Counted from the stretch's first letter, positions 25,439 to 34,521 are shown. The stretch is 64,000 nt of DNA from an uncultured Kordiimonas sp. (GCA_947500295.1 CANMRM010000002.1:124001-188000), one strand, 5' to 3'. The notes: a model not told the origin generated them from the sequence alone. Numbers and translations are program-made.

Positions 25439-26716
25439 CTAAAAGACGAAATCGATGGAGGGATGTAACATTTGGATAGCATGTGCGGCCGCCACCGTTT
25501 TCATCTGATCAAGCTTGCGTCGGAAAAGGTTTACCGGTTCGGGCGACTTTGGCTCTCGTTGCGCCCTGGCAAATTTTGCCGTCACGATAATGACCAGTTC
25601 CGTCTCGGCTGTGGCTCTATTGCGTTGCTTGAAAATCGACCCAAAAATAGGAAGGTCAAAGGCACCAGGCAACGACGTCTTATCGTCATTGCTGACTTTC
25701 CGCACCAATCCGCCCACCGCAAAACTCTGGCCACTTGTCAGCACCAGCGAAGTCTTAATGCGCCTGCTTGAGATCCCCGGCACACTGGCGCCATTCAAGC
25801 TGATCTGATTTTCCCCCAAATCGCTGACCTCCGCCAGCATTGACAGGTCAATCCTGCCGTCTTCAAGGATCACGGGCAGAAAGGTGACACTGATCCCGTA
25901 AGGCTTGTAACTGATGGCAAAGGAGCTGCTATCATCGCCGCTGGGAACGGGAATAGGGATTTCGCCACCGATCAGCAGTTCAGCCTCACGCTCGTGATGG
26001 GCAACCAGCGAAGGTTCGGCCAACACTGTTGCAAGACCCTGCAGATCCAGCGCCCGCAAAATGCTGTTGATTGAAAGATCGCCGAACGTCCGCAGATCGA
26101 GATATGGTGGTTGCAGCGTGTCCGATGTGGAGAGTTTTCCGTCGATGTTCTCCAGGTTCAGAAGGCCATTCCAACTGATGCCGAGTTCTTCCGTCAAGCT
26201 GCGAGACACACTGACAAAACGCACATGCAGACGCACGTCTCGCTGCCGTTCCACGGCCAGCTCGTTGGCCAGCATTTCACCTTCTTCCAAGTGACTTTCA
26301 ACAGCCTGTCCAATTTTCTGCTTGAGTTGCTCCGATGACACCTTGCCGGTGAGAATCAACGTCCGCGCCGCAGATCTGGTTTCTATGGCAGCTTCTGGAA
26401 ACCTCGCCGCCAGCATCTCTTCGATCGATGAGACCGGATGCCTTACTTGAACATGGGCGGTGGTTGCGTCACCCGCTTCGGAAATCCAGATCAGCTCCAC
26501 ATTGCCGATCGCCCTGCCGCGCAACACGATCTGGCTTTCGCTGACGGCTTCTGCATCCAGCACACGCTCGTCACTGATGTAAACCTTGGAAACACCTTCC
26601 GCAAGCGACACCACAAGTGATCGCCCACGTTCGATTTCGTAAAGACTCTCAGCCGCCGTCGAAGGTGCTTCAGGCGTCATCAAGAAAAAGGTCAGCATGA
26701 GAACGTGACGGATCAT
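25439..26716 (-). CDS. Secretin, RhcC2/CpaC-like C-terminal half of a split SctC
   Basis: Exported 425-residue outer-membrane secretin. A signal peptide is followed by the N-terminal domain typical of CpaC/RcpA proteins (RGRSLVVSLAEGVSKVYISD, GNVELIWI), a BON-like segment (ILTGKVSSEQLKQKIGQAVE) and the secretin pore domain (ATVLAEPSLVAHHEREAELL, IPIPVPSG, ISSRRIKTSLVLTSGQSFAV, LPIFGSIF, ELVIIVTAKF). It lacks the N0/N1 region of one-piece SctC, which is instead encoded at 34.6 kb, the arrangement known as rhcC1/rhcC2 in rhizobia. It would form the outer-membrane ring of this injectisome. No tad pilus genes are visible nearby, so a Tad role is unlikely. Confidence 0.87.
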   Translation of the reverse strand: MIRHVLMLTFFLMTPEAPSTAAESLYEIERGRSLVVSLAEGVSKVYISDERVLDAEAVSESQIVLRGRAIGNVELIWISEAGDATTAHVQVRHPVSSIEEMLAARFPEAAIETRSAARTLILTGKVSSEQLKQKIGQAVESHLEEGEMLANELAVERQRDVRLHVRFVSVSRSLTEELGISWNGLLNLENIDGKLSTSDTLQPPYLDLRTFGDLSINSILRALDLQGLATVLAEPSLVAHHEREAELLIGGEIPIPVPSGDDSSSFAISYKPYGISVTFLPVILEDGRIDLSMLAEVSDLGENQISLNGASVPGISSRRIKTSLVLTSGQSFAVGGLVRKVSNDDKTSLPGAFDLPIFGSIFKQRNRATAETELVIIVTAKFARAQREPKSPEPVNLFRRKLDQMKTVAAAHAIQMLHPSIDFVF

Positions 26717-26790
26717 GACCCAGCCCTCTCAATAGAAAACAAGCAGCCAACTCTGCATGAATCTACTAACCTTATCGCACCATCTAAGGT

Positions 26791-26801
26791 GTTGTAAAAT
26801 A
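26791..26801 (-). promoter_or_regulatory. Possible T3SS regulon element upstream of the secretin (TATTTTACAAC)
   Basis: Minus-strand CATATTTTACAAC resembles CATATTTTACGAT upstream of the tandem effectors. The core end is 75 bases before the secretin ATG. Confidence 0.35.
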
Positions 26802-26990
26802 TGATTAATTTATATTCTTATAAGCAATTTTTATGACTGTACGCATTTGCTGGACAGCTGCTCCAAACGTGATAGGAACACAAAATAGGCGAATGGTATT
26901 TGGCCAACTAAGGTCATCGCATCATTTTTTTTAATTGTACCATTTTCCGACGTCTTGCGAGCCTGCTGGCAACATAAGAATAGGTGATGC

Positions 26991-27548
26991 ATGGCTGACA
27001 TAAAAATACGACAAGCGACAATTGAAGATCTCGATTTTCTTAACACAATGCTGGCAACGCTCGCACACCATGAAAATAGAATGGCTGAGTTTTCCGTTAC
27101 GCCAGAGCAACTTGCCACTCTCTATTTCAGCAGCGGAAGTCTCTACAGGGTTTACATTGTCTCATTCCAGAATTTTCCAATCGCCTTCATGTCTACAACG
27201 GATGCGTATGCTTCCTTTGCGGGAGCAAAACTGCTGGTTCTTCAGGAACTCGTCATCAAGCCGGAATTTCGCCGCGGCGGGTTGGGGAAAGCCCTAATGG
27301 CTTACCTTGCAAGTTATGCATTGACCCACGGTTATGCAGCCTTGAAGTGGCTTGTGTTGGACAGCAATGCCAGCGCAGTGGATTTTTACACCAGTATCGG
27401 TGCTTCCAAAATTGAAGGAATGTCGGATTTCCTTCTGGCAGACGACGCGCTGACACAACTTGCTGCATCCCACTGTAAATCCATTCCTGACGCAATGAGT
27501 GCCAGTCGCACCACACAGAGTCCGGCAACGTCAGAGTTAGTATGCTGA
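26991..27548 (+). CDS. GNAT-family N-acetyltransferase
   Basis: 185 residues with the GNAT fold: beta-strand and motif A LQELVIKPEFRRGGLGKALM, where RRGGLGKA is the acetyl-CoA pyrophosphate-binding loop; then ALKWLVLDSNASAVDFYTSIGA, the motif B region with the conserved Asn and Tyr (VDFYTSIGA). An N-terminal helix matches spermine/diamine-type members (IRQATIEDLDFLNTMLATL). The C-terminal ~40 residues are an extra Ser/Thr-rich tail. Substrate cannot be read. It sits inside the T3SS island with no regulon element, so it may be cargo, an effector-modifying enzyme or a metabolic gene. Confidence 0.85.
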   Translation: MADIKIRQATIEDLDFLNTMLATLAHHENRMAEFSVTPEQLATLYFSSGSLYRVYIVSFQNFPIAFMSTTDAYASFAGAKLLVLQELVIKPEFRRGGLGKALMAYLASYALTHGYAALKWLVLDSNASAVDFYTSIGASKIEGMSDFLLADDALTQLAASHCKSIPDAMSASRTTQSPATSELVC

Positions 27549-27575
27549 AGAAGGTAGACGCCTAGGAGCAACGAC

Positions 27576-28151
27576 ATGGACAAGGCCAGAAAGCTCGTTT
27601 CAATCGTATCCCACATTTTCTCCCCCATCGAAGGGCGGGAATGCGGAGCTTGCTACGCATGCTGTATCACCCCCAAGATCGATACGGAGACACTTCAGAA
27701 AGAGGCAAATACGAGGTGCGGAAATCTCTCAAACTGTAGCAAATGCCGCATCTATGAGAACCGCCCGACAGTTTGTAGAAACTGGTTCTGCGCCTGGCGT
27801 CGGTTTGCCCAGCTCGATGAGAGTCTGCGCCCAGATCGTTCCGGCCTTTTTGCTTATCTGCACTTCGGGCGCCACTATCTGGAGCAGCCCTGTCTGATCG
27901 TAAGCTTGACTGACAAGAAAAATGGTCGTCTTCCGTTCGGGCACCCTTTGCTTGCAAAGTATGGTGCGTTGGGCCAATCAATCGGCCTGCCAGTATTATA
28001 TAAATTCAGACCGGGTGCGGCCGTTTATCTGGACGGCACCGGCAATGTAAAACCTTCGTCTGAATGGCCAAGTAGCAATCCGTTTGACTGGCACGCCTAT
28101 GGCCATTCTCGAGCAGGGTCAACTCAACAGGAGACCAGCATGCCAACGTGA
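27576..28151 (+). CDS. YkgJ-like cysteine-cluster protein
   Basis: 191 residues with the Cys pattern of the YkgJ family (putative zinc or iron-sulphur binding): CGACYACCITPKID, then a CGNLSNCSKCRIYENRPTVC stretch and CRNWFCAW. Eight or more cysteines are clustered in residues 20-75. The second half (RSGLFAYLHFGRHYLEQP and following) is specific to this protein. AGGAG is eight bases before the ATG at 27576, and it follows the GNAT gene by 27 bases, so the two are probably co-transcribed. Biochemical function of the family is not established. Confidence 0.8.
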   Translation: MDKARKLVSIVSHIFSPIEGRECGACYACCITPKIDTETLQKEANTRCGNLSNCSKCRIYENRPTVCRNWFCAWRRFAQLDESLRPDRSGLFAYLHFGRHYLEQPCLIVSLTDKKNGRLPFGHPLLAKYGALGQSIGLPVLYKFRPGAAVYLDGTGNVKPSSEWPSSNPFDWHAYGHSRAGSTQQETSMPT

Positions 28152-28250
28152 CAGCCACACCACCTCCGGCGCACCGTGGACAAAATTCCGAAAGGCACAT
28201 GGGCCGTATGACCAACAGGCTTCTTAGGCCGTCACTGGGCTCGCCCAATT

Positions 28251-28261
28251 ATAATCACTCT
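28251..28261 (+). promoter_or_regulatory. Possible T3SS regulon element (ATAATCACTCT)
   Basis: TATAATCACTCTGCG keeps TCACT-T of the consensus. Its end is exactly 52 bases before the ATG at 28313, the same spacing as at 18787 and 20602. Sequence match is weak. Confidence 0.35.
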
Positions 28262-28312
28262 GCGAAATAGGACGGCCACAGGTACATCATAGGCAAATAA
28301 CAGGAAAGGTTT

Positions 28313-28672
28313 ATGTCCGACTATCTTACCACAGTAACTCCAATCCCACAGTCTAAGCAGACAGGAGCGGAAACTCGAGAACTCGATACCCCAACGTCAA
28401 AACAACAGAAGGGCTGGCAGGAAGCCACATTGCAGAACAATCAGCCCACCGCGCCTCCAGACCCGGCCAGCGGTGCTGCAGTCGCCGATACCCCACCGGA
28501 ACAAACCGAAGAAAGTGCGCCGTCAGAGACCTCAGAGCCGCTTGATTTGGATGAAACGACGCCCCCAGTCACCAGCACTGGTGTCGACCAGGTCCAATTC
28601 GAAGAGGATGCCACTGCCCAGATCAGAGACCTCATCGGCAAGTTTGATGCAAATGGCGATCCAATCAGTTAG
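28313..28672 (+). CDS. Small disordered T3SS substrate candidate (119 aa)
   Basis: 119 residues, Thr/Pro/Glu/Ser-rich and without Cys, signal peptide or hydrophobic segment (MSDYLTTVTPIPQSKQTGAE, PPEQTEESAPSETSEPLDLD). The C-terminus has a short amphipathic helix (DATAQIRDLIGKFDANGD). AGGAAAGG directly precedes the ATG. Composition, length and position between secretin and export-gate genes are like the other small proteins at 15-18 kb. No function recognised. Confidence 0.58.
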   Translation: MSDYLTTVTPIPQSKQTGAETRELDTPTSKQQKGWQEATLQNNQPTAPPDPASGAAVADTPPEQTEESAPSETSEPLDLDETTPPVTSTGVDQVQFEEDATAQIRDLIGKFDANGDPIS

Positions 28673-28738
28673 CTTCGCGATACAACAATGCGCCGTATCC
28701 TGGGTCCGATGCTCCATCGTCCAATCCCGAACCGTAGC

Positions 28739-29545
28739 CTAGTCCGTGTGTCCCACTGATTTCAGCAATTGGTGAATATCGATCTGCGCAAAGATATGGG
28801 TCGGGACATTCAAGGCGTATAATGTCAGAAAGAAGCAGCAGAAGCCGCTCTTAACTGGCATGGAGATAGAATGAACATTCAGTTGCGGCACGAAGACCGA
28901 GATATAGAAAAGCGTTACATCGGCCAGCAACATCAGAATGATGAGTGGCAAGGCGACCAGAATTGCCGTGAATACCAGCAGATTAAGGAGCTCCAGAAAG
29001 AAGACCGGCGCCACTGAAATATCGGGAGTAAGGTCATCAAGCGGCCAGACCTCGAAACTGCTGTAAAGCAACTCAATCAGGATGACGAGCCCCCCTGTTT
29101 TGACGAAGACAATTGTCATGATTAGCCACATAAGAATGCCCATGACTGTGGTCTGATCATTGGTGAATGAATTAGCCGTCTCGCTGAACCCAGCACCACG
29201 CTGGACATCTATGATGGCTCCGGATGCTTCCGCAGCCCAGAAAGGCAAGCCCAGAATCAGGACGAGGCCGAAACCAAGGGCAACTTCTTTGACGACTAAA
29301 ATCCAGAGTGTCTCCTGCCAATCGTAAAGCGGCATACGAGAGGAAAACTCAGGCGTCAATATGATGGGCAGGCTAATCAGAAGCGCTAGCGCCTTTGTCA
29401 AAAAGCGGGGCAGCCGCAATGCACTGAAAGGTGGCAGAAAAGACAAAACAACAAACAAACGGACGCTGCACAGGGTCAGTAGGGCAATCAGCTGCCACAT
29501 CGCCTGGCCGTGCAGTTCCATAAAGTTCATAATTTCCTGAGTCAT
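28739..29545 (-). CDS. sctT: T3SS export gate protein SctT
   Basis: 268-residue polytopic membrane protein of the SpaR/YscT/HrcT/FliR family. Visible hydrophobic segments include LIALLTLCSVRLFVVLSFLP, FLTKALALLISLPIIL, VALGFGLVLILGLPFWAAEA and the conserved loop GAIIDVQRGAGFSETANSFT. SctT forms, with SctR and SctS, the helical export gate in the inner membrane. It is the last gene of the rhcC1-lysR-sctR-S-V-lipoprotein-sctT run, 69 bases after the lipoprotein gene. Normal length. Confidence 0.93.
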   Translation of the reverse strand: MTQEIMNFMELHGQAMWQLIALLTLCSVRLFVVLSFLPPFSALRLPRFLTKALALLISLPIILTPEFSSRMPLYDWQETLWILVVKEVALGFGLVLILGLPFWAAEASGAIIDVQRGAGFSETANSFTNDQTTVMGILMWLIMTIVFVKTGGLVILIELLYSSFEVWPLDDLTPDISVAPVFFLELLNLLVFTAILVALPLIILMLLADVTLFYISVFVPQLNVHSISMPVKSGFCCFFLTLYALNVPTHIFAQIDIHQLLKSVGHTD

Positions 29546-29614
29546 AGCTTCTTGCCCATGGATTTACTCAGGTCGGTTGCGTTTGGCAGCGACAGCGCCA
29601 AGAGGTTAACGCCC

Positions 29615-30355
29615 CTAGCCGCCAGACGCGCCCGCACAATCACTCTCGCTTTCCGTTTGCTTAGTGGAAATACAGCCGGCATGTTTCTGCTCCAATGCGA
29701 GGAACGGCTCGAAACGCCTCGGCAACATGCCTTCCGCCCTCAATACCGAAGCGAACGCCCGCGCCTCTGCCGCGTCACCAGCCAGAAGTAGCGATAGCAA
29801 ATAGTTCACGCCAAACCTGCGACGGTCTTCACTATCGCCAACAATGTCAAGATAGTAGGGTCGAGCTTCGTCATGGCGGCCCTGTATATCCAAGGTTACC
29901 GCCAGCATATTCATCATGGCTTTGTCATAGTAATGTCGACGCATTCCAACTCTTGCCAAGCGTTCGGCACTGGCCGATGCACCCGCCTGCAGCAACATTC
30001 TGCCGACCGTCAGGCGCTGGGCCTTAGACAGAAAGGGCGTGTTCACTGCTTCGTCAAAAAACATCCGCGCCTTCTCACCGTGGCCAGCTGCCTGCAGCTC
30101 AATGCCAGCTTTCACCAGCATCACAGGGTTTGCAAATTCTGCTCTTTCCAACAACTTGTCATAAGCAGTGTCAGACAGGGTGAAATCACCTGCAGCATCT
30201 GCCGCCGCTGCGATCTCTCGAAGGCGCTCCCAATATTCCATCCCCAGGGGCCGTTCTTCACGGATGCCCGCACACCCGGCGAGGATTGCACCTAAACCTG
30301 CCAGCAGCAGAACATGCCATCCCCAATTTCGAGTTAATACCGGCTGCCAGCTCAT
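29615..30355 (-). CDS. TPR lipoprotein, possible secretin pilotin (TadD-like)
   Basis: Lipoprotein signal LAGLGAILAGC with the lipidated Cys near residue 28. It is followed by tetratricopeptide-like helices (ERLREIAAAADAAGDFTLSD, TAYDKLLERAEF, VGRMLLQAGASASAERLARV, MLAVTLDIQGRHDEARPYY). It starts with ATGA overlapping the sctV stop, so it is translationally coupled to the export gate genes. In Tad systems a TPR lipoprotein (TadD) assists the CpaC secretin, and rhizobial T3SSs have a TPR gene next to rhcV. With a CpaC/RhcC2-like secretin here, a pilotin role is a reasonable inference. Confidence 0.78.
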   Translation of the reverse strand: MSWQPVLTRNWGWHVLLLAGLGAILAGCAGIREERPLGMEYWERLREIAAAADAAGDFTLSDTAYDKLLERAEFANPVMLVKAGIELQAAGHGEKARMFFDEAVNTPFLSKAQRLTVGRMLLQAGASASAERLARVGMRRHYYDKAMMNMLAVTLDIQGRHDEARPYYLDIVGDSEDRRRFGVNYLLSLLLAGDAAEARAFASVLRAEGMLPRRFEPFLALEQKHAGCISTKQTESESDCAGASGG

Positions 30356-32481
30356 TGGACATATCCTCCCTGTACGGGATTCGCCTGCTCTCCCGATTCC
30401 GGCACATCCAAGCCAGCTGGCGGCATAGAAGAGCCGACACCATTCCCAGCGACACCCAGGTTCAGGTCAGCGACAATATCGATTTCAGCAAGCGCCCCAA
30501 TTTCTTCAAAGGACAGAACATTAATCAGGAGCTGTTGCTGACGGCAATAGCTTGCAAGGTGGCGTCTATAGGTCATCTGTGAGACCAGAACCACATCCGG
30601 ATTTTTCGCCAGTCGGCTCTTTACCTGTTCAAAGAAGTGATTTTTTATCTCGGTTGGCAACACGAGTGATTTATCGCCCTCTCCCTCAACCATGTATTCT
30701 TCAAGCATTTTTTCACTATTGCGGTTAAAGACCAGAGCCCGCAGTGTACCTGTTGCACTCAGGTGGTTCTGGATGATTTGTCGACCAAGCGCGACGCGCA
30801 CTAATTCGCCCAGTTGGTTGGGGTCTTGCACCTTGGGCCCCTGAAAAGCGAGTACATCAAGAATCTTAGGCGCTTGCGTCAGTGGCACATTCTCTCGCAG
30901 CAACGATCTGATGATCTCGGTCAACTGTGGCAGGGGTACGGTCTGCAACGCCTCTTTACATAGTTGCGGATAATCATTTTCAAGGCCCTGAATCAAATTG
31001 TGGATATGCTGAATGTTGATGAATTCGCCCACATTACGCCGAACGACTGATTCTGCGATGGCATCGACGATGTCGCATTTTTTCAGGCGTCTTCCTTCAG
31101 CGTCAGGCAACTGGCTCACGTTGACTGCTTGCTCTGCCGCCACACTGACAAGATCGATAACGCCGGGCATGGCTTTGTAGGGAATTTTGCCCACATCCAG
31201 TTTGTTGACAAAAGACCGCTCAAATACATAATCTTGGCCGGATGGCAAGACAATGTTGCCATACAAACCAGCCTCGTTCGAAATCCTGATAGCATCCTTG
31301 TCGACTTCCGCCAACTTCGCTTCAAAACTGGGCAGATCAACCCCAAATATCTGCATTAGGCGAAACTGCGTATTGCGAAGATTTCTCCGGATTTCAGGCA
31401 GGTCTTGTTTCGAAAAACGCCCTGCTGGCAGTTGGATCAAGATCTTATCCGCCAACTGGACTGTTTCGCTATCGGCTGAAGTGGTCAGTCCAGCTGCCAT
31501 CTCCTTGTCCTGACTATCGGCATCGCCTGAACGTGAGAAGAAAGCAAGGGCGAACAAAGCCGACGCAATTATCAGAAAGGTTGCAACCGGAAACCCGGGG
31601 ATCATGCAAAACCCCAAAAGAATACCCCCAACCAAGTACAGCACGCGCGGTTTGTCTGTCAGCTGTTGGCCAATTTCGTTTGCGAGAACTGGGGACGTAT
31701 CGGATGCTACACGAGTAACAACAATACCGGCCGCGATTGAAAGAAACAGTGCCGGAATTTGGGCGGTTAGACCGTCACCCACAGTAAGGACGGAGTATAT
31801 TTCGAATGCCTCAGAAGCCGAGGTACCATTTTGCACGACACCCACGATCAGTCCCCCGAGGATATTCACCGCGGTGATAATAAGGCCTGCTATTGCGTCG
31901 CCTTTTACGAACTTCATTGCACCATCCATGGCACCAAACAGCTGGCTTTCCTTGGCCAGCAATACCCGGCGCAGCTTCGCCGCCTTCCCGTCAATTAATC
32001 CGGCGCGGAGGTCGGCGTCGATGCTCATTTGCTTGCCTGGCATGCCGTCAAGTGTGAAGCGCGCTGACACCTCTGCAACCCGCTCGCTTCCTTTGGTGAT
32101 GACGATGAACTGCACGATTGTAATAATGAAAAAAATGATCAACCCAACCGTGAGGTTGCCCTGGATCACAAACTGACCAAATGTTTCGATAATAGCCCCG
32201 GCATCGGCGGTCAGCAGGATCATCCTTGTTGTACTGACCGAAATAGCCAATCGAAAAAGAGTTGCGATCAGCAGCAACGAAGGAAACACCGACAATTCGA
32301 CCGGGCTTTTAATATAGAGCGAAGTGATCAGGATAAGGATGGCAAAAGTGATATTGATTGCGACCAGAAAATCAATAAGCGGCGCAGGCAACGGCAGCAC
32401 CATCATCAGGATGATGACGATGAATAGCATTGCGAGGAGCAAGTCCGTTTGACGCGAAAGCCGTGCTAGAAATACAGACAT
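30352..32481 (-). CDS. sctV: T3SS major export gate protein SctV
   Basis: 709-residue FHIPEP-family protein (YscV/HrcV/FlhA). The N-terminal half has about eight membrane helices. The signature region is present: SADLRAGLIDGKAAKLRR-type segment (here DADLRAGLIDGKAAKLRRV), LAKESQLFGAMDGAMKFVKG and DAIAGLIITAVNILGGLIVG. The C-terminal cytoplasmic domain of about 350 residues forms the nonameric ring that receives chaperone-substrate complexes (IHNLIQGLENDYPQLCKEAL, LVLPTEIKNHFFEQVKSRL). Length is normal. It follows sctS by 25 bases and is coupled to the TPR lipoprotein gene. Confidence 0.96.
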   Translation of the reverse strand: MSVFLARLSRQTDLLLAMLFIVIILMMVLPLPAPLIDFLVAINITFAILILITSLYIKSPVELSVFPSLLLIATLFRLAISVSTTRMILLTADAGAIIETFGQFVIQGNLTVGLIIFFIITIVQFIVITKGSERVAEVSARFTLDGMPGKQMSIDADLRAGLIDGKAAKLRRVLLAKESQLFGAMDGAMKFVKGDAIAGLIITAVNILGGLIVGVVQNGTSASEAFEIYSVLTVGDGLTAQIPALFLSIAAGIVVTRVASDTSPVLANEIGQQLTDKPRVLYLVGGILLGFCMIPGFPVATFLIIASALFALAFFSRSGDADSQDKEMAAGLTTSADSETVQLADKILIQLPAGRFSKQDLPEIRRNLRNTQFRLMQIFGVDLPSFEAKLAEVDKDAIRISNEAGLYGNIVLPSGQDYVFERSFVNKLDVGKIPYKAMPGVIDLVSVAAEQAVNVSQLPDAEGRRLKKCDIVDAIAESVVRRNVGEFINIQHIHNLIQGLENDYPQLCKEALQTVPLPQLTEIIRSLLRENVPLTQAPKILDVLAFQGPKVQDPNQLGELVRVALGRQIIQNHLSATGTLRALVFNRNSEKMLEEYMVEGEGDKSLVLPTEIKNHFFEQVKSRLAKNPDVVLVSQMTYRRHLASYCRQQQLLINVLSFEEIGALAEIDIVADLNLGVAGNGVGSSMPPAGLDVPESGEQANPVQGGYVQ

Positions 32482-32506
32482 TGCCTTCTCTCCTGACCCA
32501 TGCCCT

Positions 32507-32773
32507 TTAATGGCGGGCGATCTCCGCGAATATTTCGATAAAGAACCGTGTGAGCTCTGTTCCCATCATCGACGCAGACATCAAGATTGCGACAATGACC
32601 CCTATCAGTTTGATGGTGAAGCCAAGGGTCTGCTCCTGAATCTGAGTAAGGGCCTGCAGAACAGCGATGGCAAGACCAGCGACGGTTCCAACGAGGATCG
32701 GCGGCATCGATGCAAGCAGCATAAGATACATGCCTTTTTGTCCCAGGTAGCTGATAGCGTCATATTCGGTCAT
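32507..32773 (-). CDS. sctS: T3SS export gate protein SctS
   Basis: 88 residues with two membrane helices (LMLLASMPPILVGTVAGLAI and LIGVIVAILMSASMMG) joined by the conserved short loop LQALTQIQEQTLGFTIK, diagnostic of SpaQ/YscS/HrcS/FliQ proteins. Four copies join SctR and SctT in the export gate. It lies 20 bases after sctR and 25 before sctV in the usual order. Confidence 0.95.
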   Translation of the reverse strand: MTEYDAISYLGQKGMYLMLLASMPPILVGTVAGLAIAVLQALTQIQEQTLGFTIKLIGVIVAILMSASMMGTELTRFFIEIFAEIARH

Positions 32774-32793
32774 GGCATTCCTCTCTCCCGCAA

Positions 32794-33444
32794 CTAGATT
32801 GCGTAGCTTTCGATCACGCCCTGCATCAACCGCGACCAGCCGTCGACAGAAACAAACATAAAAAGTTTCACTGGCAAGGCGATCATGACCGGCGACACCA
32901 TCATCGAACCCATAGCGAGCAGAATGTTGGACACAACGAGGTCGATTATCAGAAAGGGGAGATAGAGCATGAAGCCTATCTCAAAAGCTGCGGACAGCTC
33001 TGAGATCACAAACGCCGGGACCAGAACGAGAATATGGTCATCGATCTGCGCTGTTTCCGCATCGAGCTTCCAAAGTTTCGCAGCCGACTGGGCAAAAAAC
33101 CGATGTTCGTCCTGATTGACATATTGGCGGATAAAATCCTTCACAGGTGGTGTCGCCTGTTCAAGCGCCGTCTTCCACCCCTCCATACTCTCCAGCGACG
33201 GACCTTGTTGCTCTATCCGCTCAGCAATCTGCTGACCGACCGGCATCCAAATAAAAACGGTTAGCAAAAAGGTTATGCCATATATTACGAGGTTAGGAGG
33301 CGCTTGCTGAACCCCCATGGCATTTCTCAAAATGAAGAGGACGATCACGATTTTGGTGAAGCAGGTGATCATGACGAACAGGAACGGTACGAGGGCCAGG
33401 GAGGCCATCGTAAAAACTAGCTTGAGGACACCGAAGGACTCCAT
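32794..33444 (-). CDS. sctR: T3SS export gate protein SctR
   Basis: 216-residue SpaP/YscR/HrcR/FliP protein. Family landmarks are FVMITCFTKIVIVLFILRNA, MGVQQAPPNLVIYGI, and the C-terminal block ILVLVPAFVISELSAAFEIG with PFLIIDLVVSNILLAMGSMM and PVKLFMFVSVDGW. Five copies form the export gate core. The gene starts five bases after the LysR stop, so the regulator and export gate are one transcription unit. Confidence 0.96.
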   Translation of the reverse strand: MESFGVLKLVFTMASLALVPFLFVMITCFTKIVIVLFILRNAMGVQQAPPNLVIYGITFLLTVFIWMPVGQQIAERIEQQGPSLESMEGWKTALEQATPPVKDFIRQYVNQDEHRFFAQSAAKLWKLDAETAQIDDHILVLVPAFVISELSAAFEIGFMLYLPFLIIDLVVSNILLAMGSMMVSPVMIALPVKLFMFVSVDGWSRLMQGVIESYAI

Positions 33445-33448
33445 CGTA

Positions 33449-34486
33449 TCAGTAGCGCGTCTCTATCGAGCGCGCACTTCCCTCCATCTGTCCTATATTC
33501 TCCCACTTCGGATCGGGTGCCCGGCGACGTCCCATTGACTTCAACTGGAAGATCGCCTGATCAGGCGAAGGCTTGTTCTCGGGAAAATGTACGAACGACT
33601 TGCCGGAGAGCCATGACTTGATGTTATTCGCCACTCGCGCATGCAGATTGCCTTTGGCCATGTGTTTTTCAGAGTAGATGAGATAAACCCGGCGAATGAC
33701 TTTCGGCTGGGCAAGCGCAAAAAACTCGAAATCGTCCGACAAACTGCTGAAGTATACTGTGGATGGCACGATGATTGGTTTTTGAAGCTGTCGCGCAATG
33801 TTCGTGCCCCAGTTCATGTTGCACACCGTCAGGTAAGTATTGCCTTTCGTTTGCGAGAAGACCTGATGGCGGCTCAGCTCCTCAGCAAGGAAGGAATTTT
33901 TGCTGGGAACAATCAGATCCATATTACGCAATTGCGACCAGGTCGTAGGTCTTTCCGCTAACCGCGCGGCCTCCTCTTTAGGGAAAGCCACGCCTATAAT
34001 TTCCTGCCACAGGTCTATTTGATTCAATGACGCCATACTGTAGCATTTCGGTGTAATTCCGAAATGGACCTCACCTTTCAGAACCGAATAGGGCAAGGTC
34101 TCATAGTCCATTTTCTGAAACTCGATTTCATCGCAGTTTTGCTCAACAGCTGCGTCATAGGCAAAATTAGCCATTGTAATGAAGCTGGATGCGGTCATGC
34201 CGAACCGGCAGACTTTCATGTCTGCACCGCGTCGCACCACGTCTGGGATCCCCTCAAACTCTTCGACTAACTTACAAGCCCGCTCAAAAAGCGCATGCCC
34301 CGCAGGCGTAAGCTGAAGTTGACTCCGATTGCGATGGAAGAGCTTAGTACCCAGAGAAGTTTCCAAGTCGTTTATTGCTATTGTCAGTGCTGGTTGCGAT
34401 ACGCCCAACTTCTGAGAGGCCTTGGTAAAGTTTTGCGCACGTGACACCTCAATGAAGAACTTCAGCTTTTTAATCGTTATGTTCAT
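33449..34486 (-). CDS. LysR-type regulator embedded in the T3SS operon
   Basis: 345 residues. The N-terminal winged helix-turn-helix is typical (LKFFIEVSRAQNFTKASQKL, GVSQPALTIAINDLETSLG, LTPAGHALFERA). The C-terminal effector-binding domain resembles type-2 periplasmic-binding folds (KMDYETLPYSVLKGEVHFGI, LDLIVPS-like NMDLIVPSKNSFLAEELSRH). It sits between the rhcC1 gene and sctR, five bases before sctR, on the same strand. This makes it a candidate activator of the T3SS regulon, replacing the TtsI response regulator of rhizobia, which is not visible here. A role at the TATTTC elements is inference. ATG at 34486 with AAAGG upstream. Confidence 0.88.
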   Translation of the reverse strand: MNITIKKLKFFIEVSRAQNFTKASQKLGVSQPALTIAINDLETSLGTKLFHRNRSQLQLTPAGHALFERACKLVEEFEGIPDVVRRGADMKVCRFGMTASSFITMANFAYDAAVEQNCDEIEFQKMDYETLPYSVLKGEVHFGITPKCYSMASLNQIDLWQEIIGVAFPKEEAARLAERPTTWSQLRNMDLIVPSKNSFLAEELSRHQVFSQTKGNTYLTVCNMNWGTNIARQLQKPIIVPSTVYFSSLSDDFEFFALAQPKVIRRVYLIYSEKHMAKGNLHARVANNIKSWLSGKSFVHFPENKPSPDQAIFQLKSMGRRRAPDPKWENIGQMEGSARSIETRY

Positions 34487-34521
34487 GCAGCACCTTTTTT
34501 TAGACTAATGACATCCAAGCT

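Noticed and set aside
25439-26716. Tad pilus secretin CpaC
   Set aside because: Similar in sequence, but no tadA/B/C/G or pilin genes are nearby, and the N0/N1 partner gene and T3SS context favour RhcC2.
30352-32481. FlhA/FlhB-type flagellar locus instead of T3SS
   Set aside because: SctJ lipoprotein, SctD, split secretin and effector genes are present, and no flagellar rod, hook or filament genes are seen.
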